A stretch of 64,000 bases of DNA from DATCHW01 sp036508135 (GCA_036508135.1 DATCHW010000047.1:1-64000); one strand, 5' to 3'; shown: positions 1 to 9,481, counted from the first letter of the stretch. Notes: generated by a model not told the origin, from the letters alone. Made by a program: numbers and translations.

Positions 1-1
1 T

Positions 2-730
2 ATTACGGGAGAACAATATGTTTGTATCCAAATGCTTGATAGCTTAACAGGATGGAAGGGATATGCCGGAATTAAAAAAACAACGGATGGCGGATTAACT
101 TGGATATCTCAACAAGTTCCAATATTTTCCTATAATAGTATCAGAAGTATATCTATTTTGAATAAAGATACGGTTTGGGCTGTCGGTCCACATTTTTATG
201 GTGGAGGTAATATATCTTATGCTCCCATTTTGAAAACTACAAATGGCGGTCTTACCTGGGGATACCAAATTGCCGATACAGCGAAGACAGGTGAATATTA
301 TTATATTAAATTCTTAGATAGAAAACATGGGTGGGCATGGCCATATAGTTACGGAACAATTATTTTTGATAAAGGAATACATACGAAAGTAGGCGGTAGC
401 GATACAACATTTTTCACTGGAATAAAATTAGTTGAGAACTTTATACCATCAGGTTATACACTGGGACAGAATTATCCTAATCCATTTAACCCTTCTACAA
501 ATATTCCGTTTGAACTGAATGAATCAGGATATATAATTCTGAAAGTTTATGATATAACCGGAAGAACAATAAAAGAACTGATAAACGGGAGATGGGGAAA
601 AGGTAGATATTTACTTGATTTTGACGGTTCAAGCCTGCCGAGCGGGATATATTTTTACAGAATAGAAATCACAGGGGATATTACAAAAACCTTATACATA
701 GAAACGAAAAAGATGTTAATGATAAAATGA
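2..730 (+). CDS. T9SS-sorted propeller protein, 3' part
   Basis: The reading frame is already open at base 2, and the first residues align with the middle of the next gene (I-T-G-E-Q-Y-V-C-I-Q-M-L-D-S against I-P-G-E-N-Y-W-G-I-Q-L-I-D-S), so this is the end of a longer gene whose start lies upstream. The visible part has YCF48/BNR-type propeller units marked by K-T-T-N-G-G-L-T-W and a C-terminal type A sorting domain (N-Y-P-N-P-F-N-P, then G-I-Y-F-Y-R, ending K-K-M-L-M-I-K). In this family the tail directs export by the type IX secretion system and is cleaved or anchored at the surface. The precise role of the propeller is unknown. An internal ATG at 32 is not the true start. Confidence 0.85.
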   Translation: MTGEQYVCIQMLDSLTGWKGYAGIKKTTDGGLTWISQQVPIFSYNSIRSISILNKDTVWAVGPHFYGGGNISYAPILKTTNGGLTWGYQIADTAKTGEYYYIKFLDRKHGWAWPYSYGTIIFDKGIHTKVGGSDTTFFTGIKLVENFIPSGYTLGQNYPNPFNPSTNIPFELNESGYIILKVYDITGRTIKELINGRWGKGRYLLDFDGSSLPSGIYFYRIEITGDITKTLYIETKKMLMIK

Positions 731-802
731 GATTCATACGTTACAACGCTGGAGCATAGTAACGAGGGGTTAAAGAATTAATAAATAAAAATTTTTAATA
801 TT

Positions 803-2146
803 ATGAAACTTCAAAAATACATTTCGAAAGTTCTCGATATTCTTATTGCAATTGTTTTGCTTTTGTTTTTTGCATCGTTTGGATTTCGGGATGGCAGGAT
901 ATCCGGCTGGTATCAGCAGTTCTTCCCAAATCTGAACGGAAGTACAATTACGAGTATGACATTTCTTGATAGTCTTACAGGATATGGAGTTACAAGTATA
1001 AACCCTGATACTTTATGTTATATTTTAAAAACGACAAATGGTGGAGATAATTGGATTATTAAATATTCTTATAAACCTCCATATTCAAATATATCTTTTA
1101 ATAAAATACAATTCGTTGATAATAATACCGGTTATGCGAGTGCTGAATATACATCATTATTTAAAACTTCGAATGGCGGAGATAATTGGAGTACCATTTA
1201 TACGGGATTATATCCTCAAGATATGGCGGTAATAAATAAAGATACAATATTATTAGTTTATAGTAGTATTTTATCAGGTGGCGTTTATCGTTCAATAAAC
1301 GGAGGATTAAGCTGGCAGGCATTGGGTCCTGTGGGTGGCAATGGACAACCGGGTTCAATATATATGTTTAATAAAGATATGGGTTTTTGTTTAGGTAACC
1401 AAATGCGAAAAACAACAAACGGTGGTGTGAATTGGTTTTTGATACCGGGAGAAAATTATTGGGGAATACAGTTAATAGATAGTCTTAAAGGATGGAAAAC
1501 AGTCGGGGCTGGAATAAAAGTAACAACTAACGGAGGATTGAATTGGATATCACAACAACTTCCGAATTTACCAAATGCATATAGTGGAACAAATTTATTT
1601 GCAATAAATAAGGACACCGTATGGATGATTGGAAATGAATATTATTTTGGGTTATTTTATAAGACTACTAATGGAGGATTAAATTGGGGTTATCAATTTG
1701 CAGATACTTCAATTCATATTACTTTGGATCATTTTATCAATTTTGTCAATGCTAAAATCGGTTGGGCTTCCTCATCATATTTTGTATCTGAAATACATAC
1801 TAAAACTGGCGGGAACGACACTACATTTTTCACTTCAGTTAATAATAACAGTTCAATCATCTCGCATGATTATATATTATTTCAAAACTATCCAAACCCG
1901 TTTAATCCAAAATCAAATATCAAATATGAAATAAAAAAAGAAGTCGGGAGTCAGAAGTCAGAAGTCAGAATTATTGTGTATGATATATCTGGAAAACAAG
2001 TTGCAATTCTTGTGAACGAAAACAAAAACCCTGGAAAATATGAGGTGGTATTTGATGGGAATAATCTGTCGAGTGGTATATATTTTTATTCGCTTTACAT
2101 GGATGGAGTGAGAATAGATACGAAGAAGATGTTGATGATAAAATGA
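803..2146 (+). CDS. T9SS-sorted YCF48-like propeller protein
   Basis: This 447-residue protein is a paralogue of the gene just upstream. Residues 1-30 form a hydrophobic export segment (I-L-I-A-I-V-L-L-L-F-F-A), followed by about seven propeller units with the T-T-N-G-G-x-N-W signature, and then a type A sorting domain (N-Y-P-N-P-F-N-P near residue 360, S-G-I-Y-F-Y, end K-K-M-L-M-I-K). Secretion and surface attachment by T9SS are inferred from the tail; ligand or partner is unknown. The sorting domain carries an odd inserted stretch (V-G-S-Q-K-S-E-V-R) encoded by a short tandem repeat at 1941-1969. The stop codon lies inside a perfect hairpin. Confidence 0.88.
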   Translation: MKLQKYISKVLDILIAIVLLLFFASFGFRDGRISGWYQQFFPNLNGSTITSMTFLDSLTGYGVTSINPDTLCYILKTTNGGDNWIIKYSYKPPYSNISFNKIQFVDNNTGYASAEYTSLFKTSNGGDNWSTIYTGLYPQDMAVINKDTILLVYSSILSGGVYRSINGGLSWQALGPVGGNGQPGSIYMFNKDMGFCLGNQMRKTTNGGVNWFLIPGENYWGIQLIDSLKGWKTVGAGIKVTTNGGLNWISQQLPNLPNAYSGTNLFAINKDTVWMIGNEYYFGLFYKTTNGGLNWGYQFADTSIHITLDHFINFVNAKIGWASSSYFVSEIHTKTGGNDTTFFTSVNNNSSIISHDYILFQNYPNPFNPKSNIKYEIKKEVGSQKSEVRIIVYDISGKQVAILVNENKNPGKYEVVFDGNNLSSGIYFYSLYMDGVRIDTKKMLMIK

Positions 2147-2183
2147 CGATAGTCATTTTATCAGAAATCCCGATTTATCGGGA
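2137..2183 (+). other. Stop-spanning hairpin plus second hairpin
   Basis: GATAAAATGAC at 2137-2147 pairs perfectly with GTCATTTTATC at 2152-2162 around a four-base loop; the TGA stop codon is in the left arm. A second hairpin, TCCCGA / TCGGGA, follows at 2168-2183. There is no T-run, so simple intrinsic termination is not obvious. The same arrangement recurs after other sorting-domain genes (5044, 19961, 59453). The rest of the 2184-2456 gap is AT-rich with nothing recognisable. Confidence 0.75.
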
Positions 2184-2456
2184 ATATAAAAAAATGAGTA
2201 AAGTGTGTGAAATGTATTGAGTGTATCGAATTATAAGAAAAATAGTAAAATGTTGAAGAGTTATAAGAAAAACGTGAAACGTCAAATATGATATACAAAA
2301 AGAAAAATAGGAAATAAATAAATATTAAAAATTAAGGTGAAAATAGAAAATATCAGAACAAAAATGATAAAGAAAGTAATTAAATTTATAAGGTAATAAT
2401 AAAATGCTAAAAAGCATAAAGCAAAATTTAAAAAACTTAAAATGGGAGAACAGTTT

Positions 2457-4325
2457 ATGAAGAATTTAATTTACAAATTAGCAGCGTTTATTTTTATTGT
2501 TGGAGTTTTACTGGTTTCGTATTACAGTAAATCAACTTCGGAAATCAACATAAATTCTTTTACAGCTATGACTGCGATACCGGATACGCAGTTTATTATC
2601 GGGGCATTTGATGATGGTGTAGAATCCTTTTATACGCATAATCATGATGAGTTAGGATTCAATACCTGGCATTGTTATACTGAGACGGAATTAGGATGGA
2701 GAGGAGTTGATGGTGATAGCTATAAAGGAGATACAAATGTATATCGAGGGGGAGTAATAAGCAGGATTAGTAATAATGGTGCTAATTATATGAGAACATT
2801 TATGGACAGACCTATAATACAATATGTGGTTTCCGGACAGCGTATTGATTATCAATGCGAATCTGTCTCGATAAATGAACCTTATTGGTTCTGGTCTTAT
2901 AATAATAGTATTATAGTTGATACAACAATCAGGGATGTAATTGACTATTCAATATATGGAGCAGGAGATTCAGTAAAACTTTGCCGCTCAGATATAAATC
3001 ATTCGGGAATAAATGCCTGCTGGATTGATTCTTCTTTAAGGTCAAACAGAGAACTTTCTTTTACAGGGACAAATTCATGGTTAACAGATACAGCCTGGAA
3101 CTGGTACGTGATGCCGAGAATTCGTATTGATTCTGCTTATGCGGCAGGCACAGTACATAATGAAGATACGGTATGTAGAATAGTTATTACCGGATGGTAT
3201 GGAGATACGGTAAGAGATATTAAACTTTTCATTAAAAATTTTAAACAATCATATCAAGGTATATATGATGGAAAATATTTAGATACATTTCACTTATATG
3301 GTGAACAAGATAGTTTATTCATTCCTCAAGACAGAATAAAACCATATTTTGTACCTATTAACCCATCCGCAGAATTGAATTGGGACTCTACCTGCAAAAT
3401 GGATATAAAGATTTACTGGGCGGGAAAGGTGGATATGTGGATTGACAGGGTGAGATTAGAAAACGAACCTGCACATCAATATATGACTTTGAAAAAGTCA
3501 GAATGGATTAGTAAAGTCAATTCCGAAATTGTCTGGGCAAATAATAATGTCGCGGGACAGATACCGAATTATTTTTATTTTGAAGAATGCCAGTTCAGTC
3601 ATTTCCCTGCGATAAGTGAGCTGAATAAACAAATAATGAATGTTACACAAAATGCCAACAGCCAGATAATATTTTTAAATTATCAGCTCTTTAAAGCTCA
3701 CGTTCCAAATAGTAATAGTGTAGAATGGGATGCAAATACATTAAAATATTATTTACATGACCAATTCGGATTAAAAACAATTGTGATGGGTGCATATCCT
3801 TTAATGGGTTTTAACGAAACGACTTTAGGGAGATATTCTTATCATCCGAATACATTATCGAGTCTTGATTATAATAATATGGATATCTTATCGATTCGGA
3901 AATCACCTACAGAATATGACAATTGGCTTCAGGATAATCTTGATAATGGATTGAATAACCGGATTTTGAAATCTATGGATGCTTTATCAAAAGATAATAG
4001 CGATATGCATATATTCTTCGCTCCCCAGGCGCATCTTTGCAGACACGGTACAGCACATTTACTAAAAGAGCCCTCGAATGAGGAGCTCGAGCTTCAAACA
4101 GATTTAGCTCTTACATATAATGCAAAGGGAATAATGTATTTTGGATATACCTCATTCGGAGATACCAATTCAAATTATTATCAACGTGGAATAATGAATT
4201 CGATTAACCAATATCCTGAACCAAGACATGTATCAGCTTATAATCAGGATAAATATACAAAGATAAAAGAATGCAGAATCAGTGACGGAGAATTCAGAAA
4301 TAAAAGATATAGAGAATACGAATGA
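2457..4325 (+). CDS. Secreted protein, GH-like fold, frameshifted N-terminal part
   Basis: I chose the ATG at 2457 because it gives M-K-N-L-I-Y-K-L-A, matching the starts of other cargo genes here (M-K-K-L-I-Y-T-L-A), with GGGAGA placed eight bases upstream. An in-frame ATG at 2442 is possible. A signal peptide or anchor covers residues 1-25. The body has no family I can name with certainty; the second half (for example L-A-L-T-Y-N-A-K-G-I-M-Y-F-G-Y) has the look of a TIM-barrel glycoside hydrolase, which is a weak inference. The frame ends without a sorting domain, while the overlapping next frame supplies a charged segment and a sorting domain but no signal peptide. The two are most likely one ~825-residue gene broken by a frameshift near 4264-4325. 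Confidence 0.75.
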   Translation: MKNLIYKLAAFIFIVGVLLVSYYSKSTSEININSFTAMTAIPDTQFIIGAFDDGVESFYTHNHDELGFNTWHCYTETELGWRGVDGDSYKGDTNVYRGGVISRISNNGANYMRTFMDRPIIQYVVSGQRIDYQCESVSINEPYWFWSYNNSIIVDTTIRDVIDYSIYGAGDSVKLCRSDINHSGINACWIDSSLRSNRELSFTGTNSWLTDTAWNWYVMPRIRIDSAYAAGTVHNEDTVCRIVITGWYGDTVRDIKLFIKNFKQSYQGIYDGKYLDTFHLYGEQDSLFIPQDRIKPYFVPINPSAELNWDSTCKMDIKIYWAGKVDMWIDRVRLENEPAHQYMTLKKSEWISKVNSEIVWANNNVAGQIPNYFYFEECQFSHFPAISELNKQIMNVTQNANSQIIFLNYQLFKAHVPNSNSVEWDANTLKYYLHDQFGLKTIVMGAYPLMGFNETTLGRYSYHPNTLSSLDYNNMDILSIRKSPTEYDNWLQDNLDNGLNNRILKSMDALSKDNSDMHIFFAPQAHLCRHGTAHLLKEPSNEELELQTDLALTYNAKGIMYFGYTSFGDTNSNYYQRGIMNSINQYPEPRHVSAYNQDKYTKIKECRISDGEFRNKRYREYE

Positions 4326-4935
4326 TTTAATATTTCATATTGAGAATTTCATAGAAAATTACGATTCCACTAAATTCACAAAATCCGATAGAATGAAGAT
4401 ATTTGATAATACAAGGAAATCTTTTGAATCAAGGAAACAGAGAGAAATAAAAAAAATCGATGACCTTCAAAAGCGTGCAGAGAGAGGAGATAAAAAGGCA
4501 GAAAAGGAATTGCATATAAAGAAAACAATAAGCGAGGTTGCAAAGCCGTTAAAACCGAAGTCAATGGATGAACATATTAAAATCATTAACAGTAATATCG
4601 AAAAAATATTTACAAATCCGGATTTTAAAAACCAAAAGAAAGAAATCAATAGTCTGATTCCGACAAAATATGAATTATATCAGAATTATCCGAATCCGTT
4701 TAATCCTGTTACAAAAATCTCATTTGATTTACCGAAGGATGCGAAAATAAAACTTATAGTTTATGATATTCTCGGAAGAGAGGTGACAAGACTTTTAAAC
4801 AGCGAATTTAAACAAGCGGGGAAGCATATAATAGACTTCGATGCAATGAAATATAACCTCGCAAGTGGTGTGTATTTCTACAGAATTGAATCAGGAGATT
4901 TTAATGCTGTAAAAAAAATGATTCTGATAAAATAG
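4282..4935 (+). CDS. C-terminal part of the split T9SS protein
   Basis: This frame overlaps the previous one by 44 bases in a different phase. It would have to start at GTG 4282, and the frame is closed by TAA at 4264 just upstream. It encodes a lysine/glutamate-rich, helix-prone segment (residues 1-125), then a type A sorting domain (Y-E-L-Y-Q-N-Y-P-N-P-F-N-P, S-G-V-Y-F-Y-R, ending K-K-M-I-L-I-K). A sorting domain without a signal peptide cannot be exported on its own, so I read it as the 3' part of the gene starting at 2457. Independent expression from the GTG is the alternative. Confidence 0.65.
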   Translation: MTENSEIKDIENTNDLIFHIENFIENYDSTKFTKSDRMKIFDNTRKSFESRKQREIKKIDDLQKRAERGDKKAEKELHIKKTISEVAKPLKPKSMDEHIKIINSNIEKIFTNPDFKNQKKEINSLIPTKYELYQNYPNPFNPVTKISFDLPKDAKIKLIVYDILGREVTRLLNSEFKQAGKHIIDFDAMKYNLASGVYFYRIESGDFNAVKKMILIK

Positions 4936-4984
4936 CAAGTTGAATCACAAATTTATTTGTGATGAAATCCCGATTCATCGGGAT

Positions 4985-5053
4985 GGTGTGTATTTTTACA
5001 GAATAGAGACCGATAAATTTACTGCAGTAAAGAAAATGTTGATGATAAAATAG
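4985..5053 (+). pseudogene. Orphan sorting-domain tail
   Basis: Immediately downstream of the split gene, 22 codons plus TAG encode a second copy of a sorting-domain end (G-V-Y-F-Y-R-I-E-T-D-K-F, then K-K-M-L-M-I-K and stop). It is related to, but not identical with, the tail of the gene just upstream. It has no start and is preceded by a hairpin (TCACAAA / TTTGTGA near 4946-4963) and the TCCCGATTCATCGGGA palindrome. It looks like the leftover of a replaced gene tail or a partial duplication. Confidence 0.75.
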
Positions 5054-5068
5054 TGGAACTATTTTATC
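5044..5068 (+). other. Stop-spanning hairpin
   Basis: GATAAAATAG (5044-5053) pairs perfectly with CTATTTTATC (5059-5068) around TGGAA. The left arm contains the TAG stop of the orphan tail. The following bases (ATCGGGACTG) echo the second element seen after the gene ending at 2146. Confidence 0.7.
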
Positions 5069-5207
5069 GGAATGCTTTTTATCGGGACTGAATAATCAAT
5101 ATTTAGTAATAACTATTTAATCAGAAATCTTGAAAATCCGCCCGGGCGGGCTCCGCTTTTGATGGAGGAGTATTGATAAAATAAAGATATTTTTATCTGA
5201 ATTCTTT

Positions 5208-5240
5208 AAGAGCCTTGCAATATTGAAAGGCTCTTTTTTT
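5208..5240. terminator. Intrinsic terminator between convergent genes
   Basis: AAGAGCCTT (5208-5216) pairs with AAGGCTCTT (5227-5235) and is followed by a run of Ts on the plus strand. It lies between the plus-strand cargo genes and the convergent minus-strand nitrilase gene. Confidence 0.8.
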
Positions 5241-5254
5241 ATTAATAAAATCAA

Positions 5255-6058
5255 TTAATTAAAATAAAACTCTTCCCGCCTGTCGGAAATTACATCGTTA
5301 AAAGGATTTATTAACTTATTCAGTGCATCTTGTGGATTAATTTCTACAATCCTGCATTCTTCGTTTTCCCCTGAACCTTCAGCAAGATAATCTCCCTTGG
5401 GATTGAGTATGACACTTCCGCCTGTAAAAGATACTTCCTTTCCTCCGTTCTCATCTCCTCCTGTCCGGTTAGTTGTGATTATAAAAACGTGGTTCTCTAC
5501 TGCACGTGCATACATTGCTTTCTGGCAATAGGGCATTACAAGATTCGAAGGATGACATATTATCTGCGCCCCTTTTAAGGTGAGCGTCCTTGCGGCTTCC
5601 GGAAATGCCCAGTCAAAGCAAATCATCATCCCGATTTTTACTATCCCAAAACTATCGCTTGAAATTTCAAATACCTTGAAAGGTAAATTACCCGGTTCAA
5701 AAAAATATTTTTCTTCGTAAAACAGATGGATCTTTCTGTACAATTTGAATGATTTATCAGGATAAATAAGTATTGATGAATTGTAGAATTTATCATCTGC
5801 TCTTTCACAAAAACCGGCTACTATATGGCAGTTTTTTTCAGAACATATGCTCATCAGCATTTCCGAAAAATCCCCCTTACCTGCCTCTTCTGAATATACT
5901 TCAAGTTCTTGTTTTGATGTGAAAAGATATCCGGTATTGGCAAGTTCCGGTAGAACAAGCAAATCGAAATCTTTATCGGAAATGAGACTCTCAATTCTGC
6001 GAATATTTTCTTTTATTTTACCGAACTCCGGCTTGAATTGCAAATATCCTATTTTCAT
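5255..6058 (-). CDS. Nitrilase-superfamily carbon-nitrogen hydrolase
   Basis: The 267-residue protein has the three catalytic regions of the carbon-nitrogen hydrolase fold: Glu38 in L-P-E-L-A-N-T-G-Y, Lys109 in Y-R-K-I-H-L-F, and Cys147 in M-M-I-C-F-D-W. The length is normal for a stand-alone member. Such enzymes hydrolyse amides or nitriles in the cytoplasm; the substrate here (omega-amide, carbamoyl or other) cannot be told from sequence. The ATG follows the stop of the upstream phosphatase gene by only three bases, so the two are probably one transcript with coupled translation. A terminator at 5208-5240 ends the unit. Confidence 0.9.
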   Translation of the reverse strand: MKIGYLQFKPEFGKIKENIRRIESLISDKDFDLLVLPELANTGYLFTSKQELEVYSEEAGKGDFSEMLMSICSEKNCHIVAGFCERADDKFYNSSILIYPDKSFKLYRKIHLFYEEKYFFEPGNLPFKVFEISSDSFGIVKIGMMICFDWAFPEAARTLTLKGAQIICHPSNLVMPYCQKAMYARAVENHVFIITTNRTGGDENGGKEVSFTGGSVILNPKGDYLAEGSGENEECRIVEINPQDALNKLINPFNDVISDRREEFYFN

Positions 6059-6061
6059 ATT

Positions 6062-8971
6062 TTATTCCGCTTTTACAACTACAACAGTCATATCATCAAA
6101 CTGTTTCATCTCGTCTGAAAATTGTTTTACTGAAGACATTATGCCGTCGCACATTTGTTTCGAACTCAGGTAGGAATTTTTTTCAATAAATTCAATTAAC
6201 CTATACTCTCCGTACTGCTCGCCGGAGTTATTTACTGATTCCGTTATACCGTCCGAAACAAAAAAGAAAACATCTCCCGTAATAAAATTAATTTTTCTCT
6301 GCTCGAGATTTTCATTAAAAATTTCTTCACCGCTTAATCCAATTCCGATGCCTTGCGGCTGAATTTTACTTACTTTCTTATTGTTTAGAAAATAAATCGG
6401 AAGATGCCCGGCTCTTGCAAGGAACAATTCATTTTTATTCGTGTCAAATGAAGCCCCTACTGCAGTGATAAAAGATTTTGAATCAATATTTTTATAAATC
6501 AGTCTGTTCGCTTTTACTAACAGCTGTTCCGGTGAAGATGAAAATTCGTTCAATGTCTGCAATATACCCTGAATCTTGGACATATAAAGAGCAGCCGAAG
6601 TACCTTTACCGCTTACATCACCAACTACCACCGTAATCTTTCCTTCCTGTCCATTGAGAAAGTCATAGAAATCCCCTCCAACCTCAAATGCCGGAAGAGA
6701 TATTGCGGAAATATCCAGACCTTTTATATGCGGAACTCTCTGGGGAAGCGATGCCATTTGAATCCTGTGTGCGATTTGAAGTTCCTGCTTGTATCTTTCT
6801 TGTTCCGTAAGCTCCTCATAAAGAAATGCATTTTCTACAGCCACCGATGCACTCGATATAATAGAATCCAGAAATTCAACATCCTCATTATTTAATTGGG
6901 TTTCGGAAAGTTTTTCTCCAATAAAAAGCGCCCCGAGAATTCTTTGTTTAGTTATGAAAGGAACTACGTATTTAAATCCATGCTCAATTAATGTTGTTTT
7001 AAATTCTCCTGCCAGATATTCTACAGGAAAAGGTTTTTTAAACTGTTTGAGTATACCAATGATATCTTCACGGATATCAAAGCAATAATCAGTATGCTTT
7101 AAACTATCATAGCAATATGATTTATCACCCCATATCTCCTTTTCATCTTTGAAGAAAATTGCCCCGGTTCGCTTCAGTCTTACCAACCCGGAAATTTTTT
7201 CGATTATCACTTTGGCTAGACTTTCAAGAGTGAATTTTGAGCTCATTAATTTTACAAGCTCCGTCTGAGCCTGTTTATAATCGAATTTCTGCCGGTAGTA
7301 TTTCTTTTCAAAAAATCTTATCCCTGCCATTCCTGTTTTGAATAGTATAAAACCGGCAGAAAAAGAAATTGCAAGGAAAAAGATTTTATTATAAAATGCA
7401 TTCGTCAATTCATCCAATGGAATTGATAACACTTCGATTTTAGAGCCAAGCAAAACCATATTTATGTTGGGAAACTGAAAATTAATTTTCGAGAATACCG
7501 AAAGTAAATACAGAAATGCTATCAGAATTAAGCCTTTCCAGAAAAATGAAATTAATAAATATTGTATATTACGTCTTATCTTTAATCCTATATCGAATAA
7601 TTTAAACCGCCTGATTGTGTCTAAATATACTGCAGGAATAACGATATTGAAAATAAAAACATAGCTGAGCCAAGTTACCTTAAAGCCTAATAATCCGGAT
7701 ATTGTCGGAATATATGCTACTATTAATGCAGCGATCCATATTACTCTTATTGGGAGTGCTTTTTTCCTGTACTCTTCCGATTCATATTTTCTGTTTAAGA
7801 TCTGAATTGTGATATAATAAATCAAACTGATTGCAACGGGTATCTCGAATATATACGGCATTATTTTTGTGTAATCCGTGAAATACCAATATGTAAACAA
7901 TAAAACACCGGGAAGGGTTATTATATAGGGTACAAAAGAGAAATATTTCTTTCTTAGCATTCCCGGATTGGGTTCGGGAAAATAATTAAGACAATGTAAT
8001 ACTACAGGCATCATACAAATGCCGGCGATATTATTTAAATATATTTTTATGTATGAAAAAACATCGAATTCCGGTGCATAAAGACTTGGAGAAGATAATA
8101 TCTGAAAACCCATTAAAATCAGTATAAAACATGCAAATCTGGCTGATATATTATCCGGTCTTTTTAGTGCAAGGAACAAACCCAATATCAGAAATGGTAA
8201 ACCTGTTATCAGCACGAAAATCATTTCAAGAGGTATTCCGAATACTGCAAGCCGAACTTCAAGAATCATTTCAGTATTATTCCTGAGAATTTTGTAATAT
8301 ACCGGTTCACCGCTTTGAAAACTTCTCAGATATTTTAATGACTCCATTGTTAACATCTCACCGTCTGAACTGCTTTTCATTTCCAGCTCTTTACCGTTTA
8401 TATCCAGCAGAACATCACCGGATTTGATTCCCGCTCTATCCGTAGCCCCATCCTTCCCAATAGCCATGAAAATCGGTCCCTTCATATATCTTAAAGAATT
8501 ATCGAGTATTTGTTTCGGGTTAATTTCGTAGATTTCGGATAACTTGATATACCTTGTTACCGCATCCATATTTTTCAAAAGTTCGGATTTATTAAAATTA
8601 AAAACACGCATTTGAATCACAGAATCTTTTTTCATCTTTGAAAGGAAATCGTAAACTTCCTCACGCGAGTTAACTTTTATTCCGTTAATCTCCATTAGAA
8701 AACTTCCGGCAGGAATTATTTCCTTGTATATCTTTCCCGAACCGGTATCTATATCAGGTATCTTATTAGCTTCCAGATCTTTTGCAATATATAAATTTGA
8801 GGGTAAACTCATATAGTAAGTTCCGCTAAAAACAGTGGCAGCATTGCGGTAAAAGTTATATCCTGTAATTGCACATATCAAAATTCCTGTAATAATTATT
8901 ATTATCCGGAATTTCGAAGGATCTATCCTGTAAGTCTTGTTTTCTATGATTGGTAATCCCGGGGTATCCAT
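6062..8971 (-). CDS. Membrane PDZ-GAF-PP2C (SpoIIE/RsbU-type) phosphatase
   Basis: This 969-residue protein starts with a transmembrane segment (residues 22-42) and a periplasmic region with PDZ-like modules (I-P-A-G-S-F-L-M-E-I-N-G near 85; G-A-T-D-R-A-G-I-K-S-G-D-V-L near 175). About seven further membrane segments follow at 245-460 and around 525, then a GAF-like domain near 580-715 and a PP2C phosphatase domain from about 740 to the end. The metal-binding motifs are visible: G-G-D-F-Y-D, G-D-V-S-G-K-G, S-D-G-I-T-E and D-D-M-T. In this family the phosphatase dephosphorylates an anti-sigma-factor antagonist in response to a sensed signal; the signal and partner here are unknown. It forms a short operon with the nitrilase gene. 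Confidence 0.9.
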   Translation of the reverse strand: MDTPGLPIIENKTYRIDPSKFRIIIIITGILICAITGYNFYRNAATVFSGTYYMSLPSNLYIAKDLEANKIPDIDTGSGKIYKEIIPAGSFLMEINGIKVNSREEVYDFLSKMKKDSVIQMRVFNFNKSELLKNMDAVTRYIKLSEIYEINPKQILDNSLRYMKGPIFMAIGKDGATDRAGIKSGDVLLDINGKELEMKSSSDGEMLTMESLKYLRSFQSGEPVYYKILRNNTEMILEVRLAVFGIPLEMIFVLITGLPFLILGLFLALKRPDNISARFACFILILMGFQILSSPSLYAPEFDVFSYIKIYLNNIAGICMMPVVLHCLNYFPEPNPGMLRKKYFSFVPYIITLPGVLLFTYWYFTDYTKIMPYIFEIPVAISLIYYITIQILNRKYESEEYRKKALPIRVIWIAALIVAYIPTISGLLGFKVTWLSYVFIFNIVIPAVYLDTIRRFKLFDIGLKIRRNIQYLLISFFWKGLILIAFLYLLSVFSKINFQFPNINMVLLGSKIEVLSIPLDELTNAFYNKIFFLAISFSAGFILFKTGMAGIRFFEKKYYRQKFDYKQAQTELVKLMSSKFTLESLAKVIIEKISGLVRLKRTGAIFFKDEKEIWGDKSYCYDSLKHTDYCFDIREDIIGILKQFKKPFPVEYLAGEFKTTLIEHGFKYVVPFITKQRILGALFIGEKLSETQLNNEDVEFLDSIISSASVAVENAFLYEELTEQERYKQELQIAHRIQMASLPQRVPHIKGLDISAISLPAFEVGGDFYDFLNGQEGKITVVVGDVSGKGTSAALYMSKIQGILQTLNEFSSSPEQLLVKANRLIYKNIDSKSFITAVGASFDTNKNELFLARAGHLPIYFLNNKKVSKIQPQGIGIGLSGEEIFNENLEQRKINFITGDVFFFVSDGITESVNNSGEQYGEYRLIEFIEKNSYLSSKQMCDGIMSSVKQFSDEMKQFDDMTVVVVKAE

Positions 8972-9238
8972 ATCTTTATTTTTAAAATTTTAAGTTTAAC
9001 ACCTTTATCAACAGTTTAGTAATTCAGCTATTCATATCCACATTTATATTTACGAAATAAATGATTTACAGTTACAAATAATATGAAAATATTTTTACTT
9101 AAATATATAGTATAAACATTTTTCAACGATTTTGCAATTTCATATAAAATTGTTTAATTAATAGTTTCATTACTACTATTGTGGGAATAAATACTACTCA
9201 GATATGCGTTTCCAGCTCAAAACAAGACACTTTTTAAA
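8972..9238. other. Intergenic, AT-rich
   Basis: This stretch upstream of the phosphatase gene should hold its promoter. I see no gene, strong hairpin or repeat in it. Confidence 0.5.
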
Positions 9239-9254
9239 CGGCATAAATATTGCA
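9239..9254 (+). promoter_or_regulatory. Candidate sigma-54 (-24/-12) promoter
   Basis: CGGCATAAATATTGCA matches the TGGCA-N6-TTGCA consensus at all fixed positions but the first, with the required ten bases between GG (9240-9241) and GC (9252-9253). It points at a small open frame starting at 9290 and a strong terminator ending near 9879. No enhancer-binding protein gene is adjacent. This is a pattern match only. Confidence 0.5.
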
Positions 9255-9289
9255 CTTATGAATATTACGTTTAAGTAAAGGGTTCAATT

Positions 9290-9481
9290 ATGTCAAACGG
9301 AAATAATATAAAAACTCTGTATTTTGTTACTATTTTTATTTCCCAACTATTTACGGGATTAATTATTAATCAAGCATTCACAAAATCTCCCGATAATTTA
9401 GATGGTAATTTGAATTTCTTTACGTCGTTTTGTCGATTAATAACGTTTTGTGTGAGAGTAAATGTGTTTGATTATCCCTGA
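9290..9481 (+). CDS. Small hypothetical protein or gene remnant
   Basis: The 63-codon frame has an AAAGGG sequence about ten bases upstream of its ATG and begins like an exported protein (hydrophobic residues 9-28: T-L-Y-F-V-T-I-F-I-S-Q-L-F-T-G-L). The remainder resembles no family I recognise and may be out-of-frame sequence after the 5' end of a lost gene. Support comes mainly from its place 36 bases after the candidate sigma-54 promoter. Confidence 0.3.
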   Translation: MSNGNNIKTLYFVTIFISQLFTGLIINQAFTKSPDNLDGNLNFFTSFCRLITFCVRVNVFDYP

